Shown: piece by piece, positions 55,364 to 64,000 of the stretch
Layout: each line of letters opens with the position of its first letter
Numbering within the stretch: position 1 is the first letter of the stretch
Assembly: GCA_907163375.1 (NCBI GenBank)
Contig: CAJQUW010001695.1
Coordinates: forward strand, 62,001 to 126,000
Source of the DNA: Prostheceraeus crozeri
Lineage: Eukaryota > Platyhelminthes > Polycladida > Euryleptidae
Length of the DNA: 64,000 nt
Reading direction: 5' to 3'
Notes under the pieces: generated by a model
What the model was told of the DNA's origin: nothing
Databases searched by the model: none
The model's input: only the letters and a program-made list of their open reading frames with translations
Made by a program: the position numbers and the translations under genes

Positions 55364-56017
55364 CACAGGTTCCCAATCCTTTAATGTCTCTGTACCACTT
55401 GCGATCTTACACGTTCGCCGCGTACAACTTAGTCTCAAAGAAATTTGAACACGATGATGCAGATGATACAATAATGGGATGCGTGTGGTCTCTCAACCGA
55501 TGAAACGGAAAATTTGATCTTATAAGCCGAACTCACGTAATTTGAAGATCTATCTTTCGAGAAATCGATCTCTGAGGATCACGTAGATATCTGCATGAAT
55601 GCTGCTTCAAGATGCTGTGCCAAACATCGACTATCAAATAGGCTATCAAAGATGAATGTGAGATTGGCTGAGCTTCAAGCAAAATCTAAAATGCATAGCT
55701 TTTCTGTCGGTCGCTCAATAGCTAATTGCATCGCCTGTCGCATTGATATTTAAACAACCTAATACAACGTTTGATGTGACAAGATGAAATTTATGCATAA
55801 GACAAATCTTCGTCCTTTGAGGCTATGAAAAGTGATAAATTGCATCGAATTTTGTCGTCGATCTAATTTTCTAAAGCTGACCAACACGTTTCCTAATATA
55901 TTTGGTCTGTGATATGAAGAGATCAAACTATATCATCATGATACATATGTATGTCCTACTTCGGAGAGGTACTCGCGTACCATTTTTGGTACGCATACCA
56001 CAGGTTGGGAAACTCTG
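55364..56017. mobile_element. Non-autonomous hAT-like element (right arm copy)
   Basis: The mirror copy of 50216-50869 with matching termini and flanks GTCTAAAG / GTCTAAAA. Its near identity to the left-arm copy dates the inversion duplication as younger than this insertion. Confidence 0.8.
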
Positions 56018-56112
56018 GTCTAAAAGTTACACCATAAATAGGATGGGTTACACCACTGTCTAAGCCTTAAAAAACCCTGAGATGAAATTCTTATCCAATG
56101 TAGATAATAGGT

Positions 56113-56196
56113 ATTCTATGGCCTCTGGAAGGCAAGAAAATGTAGAAAGCGGCTTCAGATTTCTACAATATACTTGCCTGACAGAGACCATAGAAT
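56113..56196. repeat. Short hairpin, right arm only
   Basis: ATTCTATGGCCTCTGGAAGG pairs with CTGACAGAGACCATAGAAT, and inner TGTAGAAA pairs with TTTCTACA. It lies where the left arm has a different block. Confidence 0.7.
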
Positions 56197-56839
56197 TCCT
56201 TATCTTCTAGTCTTTATGTCTATGCTAGAGATGATCACATAGAAATTTTAAAATGAGAAAAAAGGTGACATCTTTCAAATTTCGATTATACGGAAGTCCA
56301 GATGTTCAGAAAAATTTATGGCGATAAGATTTTGAATTAATAACACTCATTGGTACTTTGAAAGCTCAATAATAAGGACGATGGCTAGTCAGAGTTGGAG
56401 TGCATTTATAGATTTCGGAAAAATATAATTTCTGTGGAGTTGTTTTGTACACTCATGTGTGTTCTATGATCCCTTTATGAGTCATGTCGTAATTATAAAT
56501 CCTATATATCTATTGAAATTTTATCCTGCTTGCCCCATGGACGTCAGAATAAATTTTTCTGACAGCTGGTGACTGGAAAAACGTGGCACGAGGTTAGAAG
56601 ATAAGAAATTGACGATCAAGTATAAATCCATCTTTAGAATTGACCATTGCGGCTGATTGGTGGTCATTTCAGTCGATCATTTAGGCTTCGATCTAGGTCA
56701 GTAAGATTCATTCTTGCTGTAAGACGATTTATTGCAAATTATATTATCAAAATACTTTTATATATAGAGAGAGAACAATAATGACCGCGAATATTTACAA
56801 AAAGCACTCATAATCTGCTGGTGTCTTCCTACACTCTAA

Positions 56840-57055
56840 AAAAATTGGTTTTCAATTGGTTTTCCAGAAAACCAGGTGGATTTCTGGAAAACCAAAAGGT
56901 TTTCTGGAAAACCAAATTGGTTTTTGGGAAAGTCAATTGGTTTTCTACAAAACCAAATTGGTTTTTAAGGAAGTCAATTGGTTTTCTGGAAAACCAAATT
57001 AGTTTTTAAGGAAGCCAATTGGTTTTCTGGAAAACCGATTTGGTTTTCTAAACGT
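56840..57055. repeat. Left subterminal repeat array of the 7.1 kb element
   Basis: About ten degenerate units of about 20-26 bp built on AATTGGTTTTCTGGAAAACC, each nearly palindromic. Such arrays are likely transposase-binding sites. Confidence 0.85.
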
Positions 57056-57060
57056 CCAAA

Positions 57061-58471
57061 ACTGACAATTCTTCCCATAAAAGCTAGAATGCAGCAAGAG
57101 TGATTTTACTAATTTCAAACCGCACTGATCTGAAAAATGATCAGTGTCTTATTATATTGTTGTCACTAAATTATGTGTTGATTATCATGTTCTGAAACAT
57201 CTCAATGATCTAGTGTATCGAATGACTTGTTCATTTATTGTTCTATAATTAAGATTTTACATTAAATTTCAATAGATTTCATGACTGGTTCACGTTTTGT
57301 TGTAGGATATTAGCTTAATTTTCCTAAAATAGAATTCTAACCAACGATACACAAGTTTGTATACTATGTAGATAATTGGGGTTAGACTAATTGGGCAAAT
57401 TGTATTTCAATTGCATACATTAATTGATGAAATAAAATTGTATTAAATTAATAACTTAAATTGTGATTTAGGTAGTGCCAAGTAAAAGTCCGTGGGCTTC
57501 TGTGTGGAAAATACGGCAATAATAGACAATAATAATAACAGACAGCATCAGAAGCTGTTGGACACTGTCTAGTGTTAGTACTTGCTACTTCATATTATTT
57601 CATTCTATAAATTAAACAAGTTGGAAACCCACAGGAGTAAGAAACGGATGAGAATGAGATAAGAACTCGAGGAAAGAAAAGAACATTACATCATCTAATG
57701 GCACCGCACAGGTGAAATACTAAGTTCGGCGAGAGTAACAGCGATTATAAGCACTGATTGAACTCCACACATCCTTGGATAAGAATCATGAATGAATCAT
57801 GTGGATAACATGCTGTGCGGAAACATCATGGCATATATTCAGACTGGGAAATAACATCACTCGCCGCTCGCATTGAGAAACACATGTGGCCTGCTGAACT
57901 TCTTCTTCCCTGACCCTTGAACTTTGAGGGAAATATTTCCCAGTTCAGTTGGGGAGGAATGACGTCATCCGTTTTGAATTTGAAGAAAACAACAATTGAA
58001 ATTAGTTTTTACATCAAAAAATGTAGAAACTATTTCAATTACTTACAAAGTTCTAAATACGTTGCAACTCAATCACTAGTTTCTATCAGTGAAGATTGTT
58101 CCAGGATCTACAATGAAATGACGTCGTATTCCCCATGCCGTACGAGAGGTAAGTTTCATTTTCACTTTTATTTCATTCACAGCTGGTCTCCGCTGAAAGT
58201 GTTGTCGTGTACATTTGCGGATTATTACAGTGTTTCTATCTTCTTATCCTCGTACAGACATAAAATTATTTTACAGAAGAGTATACTTTATTATTTCAAT
58301 ACTTTTACATAGAAAATTTCATCATATCAAAATTAACAATTTAATCAAATTGCTTGTTATCAGTGGTGCATCATTTTGAGATTCACTGAATTCTTGTGAA
58401 GAGTTACCAAAGATTAGCCTAGATTTACGGAATTATTCTATCATCAGAATAATAAATTAGATGTTGTTATA
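57061..58471. other. Left interior of the 7.1 kb element, no gene recognised
   Basis: A plus-strand frame covers 57917-58312 and a good splice donor (GAGAG/GTAAGT) ends a possible first exon near 58147. No family is recognised, and its phase (one base over) does not fit directly to the exon at 61639. Confidence 0.35.
57960..57967. promoter_or_regulatory. CRE-type site TGACGTCA
   Basis: A perfect 8-bp cyclic-AMP-response element in the left interior of the 7.1 kb element, with a second half-match TGACGTCG near 58121 just before the GTAAGT donor. It may mark the element's own promoter; a chance match is possible. Confidence 0.3.
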
Positions 58472-60228
58472 CGTGGTGTGATCCAAAATGTCCCGGACTA
58501 ACCTACTTGCAGATAACCTGTGATAACGAATACTACTTCAGATGTAAATTTAGGTCTTTAAGGCATGAGAAATATGGTTGCCGAAATTTTTCCGGTCAGT
58601 TTTCTATTTTTTCAAAATTTTCAAACATTTTTGTCTGAATTTCAAGATTTTCCTATAAATTCTAGCGATTTAGAATTAATATATTTAGATTAACTTGACA
58701 GTTAAGCTATCACTAATAACCTGACTAATAATTAACGGAAAAACAAATGTTTTGTTCCAGAAAACAGTTTACTTTTCAATGTATGAGCCGTTAGCATTCG
58801 TCACTTTTTGCCAACGAAGTCTCAATTCACAAAAAGCTTTATGAAAAAATTCCGGTGTCAAAGAATCAAAAAACTCAGTAACTGCATCCCGCAGTTCAAC
58901 TGGCGATTCAAAATGGTGTCCACGAAGATGCTTTTTGAGGAATCTAAACAGATAGAAGTCACTTGGGGCCAAGTCAGGTGAATAAGGAGGATGGCTCAAT
59001 AGTTGAAATCCGTTTCTCGTTAAGGCATTGGTTGTCTCCTGCGAGGTGTGAATCGGAGCATTGTCATGAAGCAAGTAGAGGGGAATGTTTCGTGGCTTTC
59101 TTATTTTCTTCCTCGCTTCAGATAACAGATTGGAATAATATTCGCTATTGATTCTTACTCCTTTATCCGCAAAGTCAACCAGTTGGATTCCCGAAGCGTT
59201 CCAAAAGACCGTCAGCATCAACGACCGGCGATGTGATGTTCCGGATCGCATTTTCAAAGGGGCAGACTCGCCTGATTTTCGCCACTCTGCAGATTCTCGC
59301 TTACTTTGAGGCAGATACAAACTTAAAGGTGTTTCATCCTCTGTAAGGATGCAGTTCAGAAACTGATCTCCGTGCATTTCGAGGAGATCCAAATTTGACT
59401 GTGCCGCCAGAAGTCTGTTCTCCTTCATTTCAGGTGACAGAAACTTCGGTACGAAACGTGATGCCAGTTTGCGATATCCAAGTCTTTCGATGATGTCATG
59501 ACAGGAGTGATAACTGATTCGCAACTCTCTTGACAACTCACGGATGGTTATCCTTCTGTGTGCTGTAATCACTTCATCGCACTGACTCGATTTCTCTTCC
59601 GGAATCTCCTGCGGCCGACCAACAGTTGAAAAATCTTGCTCCACAGATTGCGCTTTTAAATTCCGCACAGCTTCCGCGTTTAAATTCGCTTATCCAGAAA
59701 TAAGCAGTAGTTCTCGATGGAGCTTTGCTTCCATATGCCAGGCTTAATTCCTTTAGAATGTCACCATTAGCGAAGCCGCGGATCAGGAGGTATCGTATCA
59801 CACTGCGATATTCGACTGAAGACACGCTTGTCACATCCATCATGAAAACTGATAGAACAAAGAACCATCGTTGACACGGATTTCTTAATGAATGCGTGCT
59901 GAATGAACTTCACTGATTGATATCGTAACACATGAAGCAATTAACAAAAGACGTGCAATATTCATGGCAAAGATATCCGTCAAATAAGGTACAAATCAAA
60001 ATCAATCTAACTATAACAATAAGACAAATCGGATCTCGATCAATTCAGAAAATACAGAAATTCATGTTAAAATGTAAAAATATTTTTTAAAAATAGAAAA
60101 CTGACCGGAAAAATTTCGGCAACCATATTTCTCATGCCTTAAAGACCTAAATTTACATCTGAAGTAGTATTCGTTATCACAGGTTATCTGCAAGTAGGTT
60201 AGTCCGGGACATTTTGGATCACACCACG
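58472..60228 (-). mobile_element. Mariner transposon with about 141-bp terminal repeats
   Basis: The ends CGTGGTGTGATCCAAAATGT and their inverted copy are flanked by TA (58470-58471 and 60229-60230). The inverted repeats continue, without visible differences, to about 58612 and from about 60088, roughly 141 bp, where about 28 bp is usual for mariners. The transposase on the minus strand has one frameshift. It sits inside the 7.1 kb element and must be the younger insertion. Confidence 0.92.
58769..59843 (-). pseudogene. Mariner transposase, DD34D, one frameshift
   Basis: The N-terminal frame (59843-59670) gives the first helix-turn-helix region (EYRSVIRYLLIRGFANGDIL, AYFWISEFKRG). A frameshift near 59670-59690 leads to the main frame: TVGRPQEIPEE hook, ITIRELSRELRISYHS (second helix-turn-helix), RFVPKFLSPEMKENR (the WVPHEL region), CILTEDETPL (first Asp), LLHDNAPIHTS (second Asp), YSPDLAPSDFYLF (third Asp, 34 residues on), and a normal C-terminus ending NGSYIEK at 58769. 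Apart from the frameshift it is full length, about 345 residues. The last Asp rather than Glu separates it from the Tc1-like copies. Confidence 0.9.
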
Positions 60229-61638
60229 TATGTTAGCAATTTTTGAAATTTTGAAAGTTAAGAGTTAAGTTTCGAAATTTTCTGAATTTATATTGTAAAT
60301 CAGTCGTTATCTTTCCGGAGCGTGTTATCTTAAGTTTTGGACTTTCTCATATTTATTTCAAAATAGATGCGATCAAAACAATACAGTATTTTGCAATAGA
60401 TATTTTGAATAACTGATATACATGTAATTAAGGTCTGTCTAGCGAGTCAAATGTGATAATCATTAAAGAGTTACAGGTATTATTGGGCATTCCATGTTAG
60501 TAGACATTCCATCAAGTAGACCATGATAACTTAGATACAGTATATGCTTACATTCTTAGATACCTTATTTATACCGGTGGCTTAAAAACTTGTTGGTAGA
60601 TCATCTCATTAACGTACGATTCTAATCAATTTTATGTTGATTACGTGTTGAATATAAGATTTAAGGTCATACGTTTGTAAATGCACAAGAATGTAAATCA
60701 TACAATTTTGCTTGATACCAATGAGCTGATCTCTGAAACCGGCCAAATCAACGTGGGGTTTATGGCCGTACAACAAATTAATTCTAGTTATATTTGAATT
60801 GGTATATCAGTATGATAAGACAGTTAAGACGGTTTTTATAGGTCGAGATAATGGTAAACATTTTATCAAACAAATCCGTGCAGTTTTGCTTGAAGCCATT
60901 TTTAGCTAAATTTATTTATAGCCCGTATGCATATTATCTAGTTATGATTATTCCCTGGGTTGCCAGATGGTTACTATTGCTCAAATTTTTATCACTGTAT
61001 TCCACATTCTATTCCCAAAAAATGTTAAGTCTTTCAAGAATTCAGACAAATTCATGCCAGTTACTTCAAATTTGTTGAAAATTGTTCATGATTGTTTCTT
61101 GATAAGCTCCCTTGCCTACTGGATATCTGAGTAAGAACTGATCGTTCACATTCTGTTTTTACTAGTATATCGCTGATAACGGACAAACTTCTGAGTTAAC
61201 AGGATTATTTCGGAAATTCGTTTGTTGGATGATAGCGAGTATATAACTGGAAACCGTCGCCGACGCTGTAGAACGACTACAATTATTAACTAACCAATTC
61301 GTTTTTTAAATTTTATTAAACGATTGTTGCCGTTTTGATTCTTCATTCGCAACAATGAAGATAAAGCAGGAAAACTTACGCCAATTTTCTTCTCCTGCTT
61401 TTCTCCTGCTTGACAGTATATTTAGGAAATTTCTTAGAATGATAGGGACTAAGTGTAGAATTAAATCAGACAATGAACAATTCATGCTCAAGTAAATGTA
61501 CACATATCAAAATGAATGTGCATGTTATGTAAACATTCTGTATATGAGAAATCTTAAAATAAGATTAAGTTTTATGTTATGCTCTGTTCTATCATTTCAA
61601 TGATGTTGGATGTATATTTCCCGTATTATTTTTTACAG
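60229..61638. other. Middle of the 7.1 kb element, no gene recognised
   Basis: AT-rich sequence after the mariner. A 75-codon hydrophobic frame at 60851-61078 lacks splice context. Earlier exons of the gene below may lie here but I could not identify them. Confidence 0.35.
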
Positions 61639-63156
61639 TTTTTCGCTGCTGCTAAGTCAATAACCGGCGTAGATATCGACGCAAAAGTTTCATTGATACT
61701 ACAGAAGATGCAGCATAAAGTGGTGGAATTGATTGAACTGAAGAGACCTTTACAGCGTCAGTTTGAGGAATATATGAGCAAAATTCCCTCAGATATCGAA
61801 CAAACTGAAGGTCAGTGTTTTACTTTTTTAATGTTATCAATAATGGAAAAATTGAAATAGGATTATACTTCATAATAATTCAATTGTGAGTTCATGAAAT
61901 GAACCTCCTCGTACTCGTGCTCGTACTAATTTCAGTCGTTTTTAGGATTCTCTCAATGAAGGATTTTACGGACTGGAAATTAAATTCTTAAAAACTTGAC
62001 TGGCCTTCGTTGTCCTACGCCTTCTGAGGTTACAGTGACGTTAAAGATAAGTAGGAGAGGAGTCCGTAAAAATCTTTGTCGCGCAAGTCACGATGCATCT
62101 TTAACTTCAATATTTCAAAATTATCAAATGTCAACCAAAAATATTATCAAATGTCAACCATTATATCTTAACAATGTTTGATGAGATAATTATTTATAAA
62201 GTCAGATCATCATTACCATTATTTTGAGGTTCATGGTTGCGCATATATATGCTTAAGTTCATGATCAATATATATTATTCAATTCAGCACTTGGATATTT
62301 CATTCACGGACTCCATTTGACGTTTACTCATGTGTATGTAGATCTTTCTATCAGAATACTAGCTCGTACTAACAATGAATCATTTTTTTTCAGATATGAA
62401 ACGAAACATCAGATTGGTAATGCTTCCACTCATATTTAATAAGTCAGTGGATCTCATGTTCGTTTTCAATAAGGTAAGATAAACTGACACATGCGATTAT
62501 AAATGTGCAGACCATACGTTTTTGGACCTTATATCAACGATATTAATTCGGGAGATAACTGGGTGATAATCGTATGTTCACACACTCTTTCAATGAGAAC
62601 TTGTAGAATATCATTTAAAGACACAACTAATTCAATATACAACACTATTCCTATACAACAATCGCTAAACAGTAATAGAGCAGGCGTTTCCCAATCATAA
62701 CACAATACATCAGGAAGTCTTTCATTATAAAATCAAGCGACTTTCATATACTCGTATATGGAAGCAACATCTTCGTTTTTATAAAAGTAGGTGCATGTGC
62801 AAAATCAATATTCCGCATTTGACATCAATACCATGTACTGTACTGGTAGATTACTCTTACCGTAACATTATTTTTACATCTTTCAGATACCGACAAACCC
62901 GACACCGGCTATTTCGATACTGTGATCTCCTCCCATGCCTCAGCAGCTAAAGCTGTACGTGGATGGCATGGTTATCAGTAATGTGCCAGACCTATCCAGC
63001 GGCGTATCGTTGATAGTGGCCGCTTACTTTCTTTTTGACATTTGCTACCCCAAAAAACTAAACAATCTCTTAAGCCTTCTTGAAAATTTCGTCATTCGCC
63101 CAACCAAATTGTCCCCTGCAACTGCGAAATTATCCCATTTCCTAAATTTGTTTTGA
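61639..63156 (+). pseudogene. Spliced gene carried by the 7.1 kb element (3' part, one in-frame stop)
   Basis: Three exons join in frame. The first is 61639-61810 (acceptor TTTTACAG, donor GTCAGT; starts in phase 0, ends one base into a codon). The second is 62394-62473 (acceptor TTTTTTCAG, donor GTAAGA). The third is 62887-63156 (acceptor CATCTTTCAG, stop TGA). One TGA at 62923 interrupts the last exon. Exon pieces read GVDIDAKVSLILQKMQHKVV, RPLQRQFEEYMSKIPSDIEQ, MKRNIRLVMLPLIFNKSVDL, and LIVAAYFLFDICYPKKLNN LL. The last piece resembles, from memory, the YPKK-containing end of multicopy, SAMD3-like or unnamed animal proteins; that is a weak match. Role unknown: cargo or an unrecognised transposition protein. 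Confidence 0.6.
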
Positions 63157-63589
63157 GCTGCACCCTATTGTAAATTGCCTAAATGTTTTTTTTTATCATC
63201 AAAGAGAATGATTGTATTCTACCATTCTGTTAAAAAAATAATGCTGTCGATATTGCTTAGAAATGACTTTTGCATTCACTCATAATGCGTAACTACTAAC
63301 CTTATGTGTAGGTCAAAGCTATAAGCTTAAATATTTCTTAAAAATCTGAAAAGCAAATTGAATGGTGTAATGTCTCAGTAAATACGTGTACGCGTAATTT
63401 TCATCAGCCATTGGGATAACTAAAACGGATAAAGATGTACGACTACATGAGAAAGCTAATACAATTCAGCAAATGTATTATATGAATGTTTATTGAAAAC
63501 TGTTATCAATATTATTTGATAGACGAATTATACTCTTAATGTACGCGCGGTATACTAGACTGGGATAGAAAATCAATGTAGCTAGGTTT

Positions 63590-63930
63590 TTGAATAACCG
63601 AATTGGGTTCAATCGTATAATGGAAAAGATGGGAAACCAAACTAGATTTTCTGAAAAACCAAACTAGGTTCCCAATAAGGTAGAGTAATGAAATACGGGC
63701 AACCAATTTAGATTTCCTGAAAAACCGAATTGGATTCTTCAATGAAGTATGCCGTTTTGAGTTGAGAAACCATTTTTGGTTTTTCAGTCATGTTTTGGTT
63801 TTCTGGACAACCAACTTGATTTGGATGTCTGGAAAACCAAATTTTTTTGGTTTTCCGGAAAACCGAAATCGGTTCCCCTCTGTGGACAAGCTGAAAAACC
63901 AAATTTGGTTTTTGGGAGCACCGATTTTTT
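63590..63930. repeat. Right subterminal repeat array of the 7.1 kb element
   Basis: Degenerate units such as TTTCTGAAAAACCAAACTAG and GGTTTTCCGGAAAACCGAAA mirror the array at the left end and run up to the terminal repeat. Confidence 0.82.
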
Positions 63931-64000
63931 TACAGTGTATTGACAGCCACTGGAAGCTGCCATCGCTGAGGTATCGTTGTCACGACAACGCAAGTCCACG

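Larger units (their letters stand above)
56832..63937 (+). mobile_element. 7.1 kb TA-flanked transposon with CACTC/CACTG ends
   Basis: The termini CACTCTAAAAAAATTGG and, inverted from the right, CACTGTAAAAAAATCGG are flanked by TA (56830-56831 and 63938-63939). The left arm of palindrome P2 reads straight through at 48700-48715 with a single TA, which is a preserved empty site. Arrays of TTGGTTTTCTGGAAAACCAA-type words occupy both ends. Inside lie a mariner insertion and at least three spliced exons near the right end. I recognise no transposase. The ends and subterminal arrays recall CMC-group elements; assignment is open. Confidence 0.85.
48647..64000. repeat. Giant palindrome P2, right side cut by the window end
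   Basis: The left arm 48647-51026 is the reverse complement of a right arm 54307-64000. The loop (51027-54306) holds Penelope-like and LINE pieces. In the right arm two insertions interrupt the match: 54389-55284 (LINE-E) and 56832-63937 (7.1 kb element). The left arm has its own extra blocks near 49095-49425 and 49470-50130; the latter corresponds to a different, shorter block at 56105-56375. Aligned parts near 48710-48930 and 50130-50990 differ at only a few positions by eye, so the arms are young or kept alike by gene conversion. Arms continue past 64000. Confidence 0.88.

Noticed and set aside
60851-61078. Hydrophobic 75-codon frame inside the 7.1 kb element
   Set aside because: It lacks splice sites in the phase needed to join the exon at 61639 and has no recognisable motif.
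48647-64000. Palindrome P2 as a pure assembly artefact
   Set aside because: The arms differ by substitutions and by independent insertions with target duplications, which a simple mirrored contig would not show; haplotype joining still needs long reads to exclude.

Overview
This is an AT-rich stretch of animal (metazoan) nuclear DNA that consists almost entirely of transposable elements. Three things point to an animal: spliced exons with GT-AG junctions, several non-LTR retrotransposon clades, and Tc1/mariner, hAT and Penelope-like elements side by side. The recurring TAGGCCTA-type words and this mix of elements recall marine invertebrates, but that is only an impression. I saw no rRNA, tRNA, CRISPR array, prokaryotic operon, retrovirus or LTR element.

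Layout. Positions 1-6225 are a large palindrome cut by the window start. A 4.2 kb LINE sits in its left arm and a damaged Tc1-like copy in its right arm. Positions 7255-9060 hold a whole Tc1-like transposon with an open 340-residue transposase. From 10053 to 20795, three minus-strand exons join in one frame and form the 3' end of an unidentified gene. Its introns hold a deleted hAT, CACTG-ended elements, two foldback clusters and a second hAT. From 21 to 31 kb lie a LINE remnant, a two-part gene resembling a repetitive transposase-like family inside CACTGG-like ends, a decayed Tc1-like gene and an RT fragment. Positions 33043-38136 are one LINE interrupted by a second, apparently intact LINE (33722-37784). 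From 39.7 to 43.9 kb a duplicated host segment occurs twice, the second copy split by an intact DD41D transposon. From 45.2 to 46.9 kb lie a decayed repeat-associated protein fragment and another CACTG-ended element.

Positions 48647-64000 form a second, much larger palindrome cut by the window end. Its loop carries two Penelope-like fragments with hammerhead-ribozyme-like motifs and the tail of a LINE with a restriction-like endonuclease. Its right arm gained a LINE fragment and a 7.1 kb TA-flanked element that the left arm lacks, so the left arm preserves both empty sites. The 7.1 kb element has subterminal repeats, carries a mariner inserted within it, and holds at least three in-frame spliced exons of a gene I cannot name with certainty.

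The elements do not work together as a pathway. What can be read is a layered insertion history, plus two signals worth testing: a hammerhead core with a swapped 3-8 base pair, and a spliced gene carried by the 7.1 kb CACTC/CACTG-ended element.
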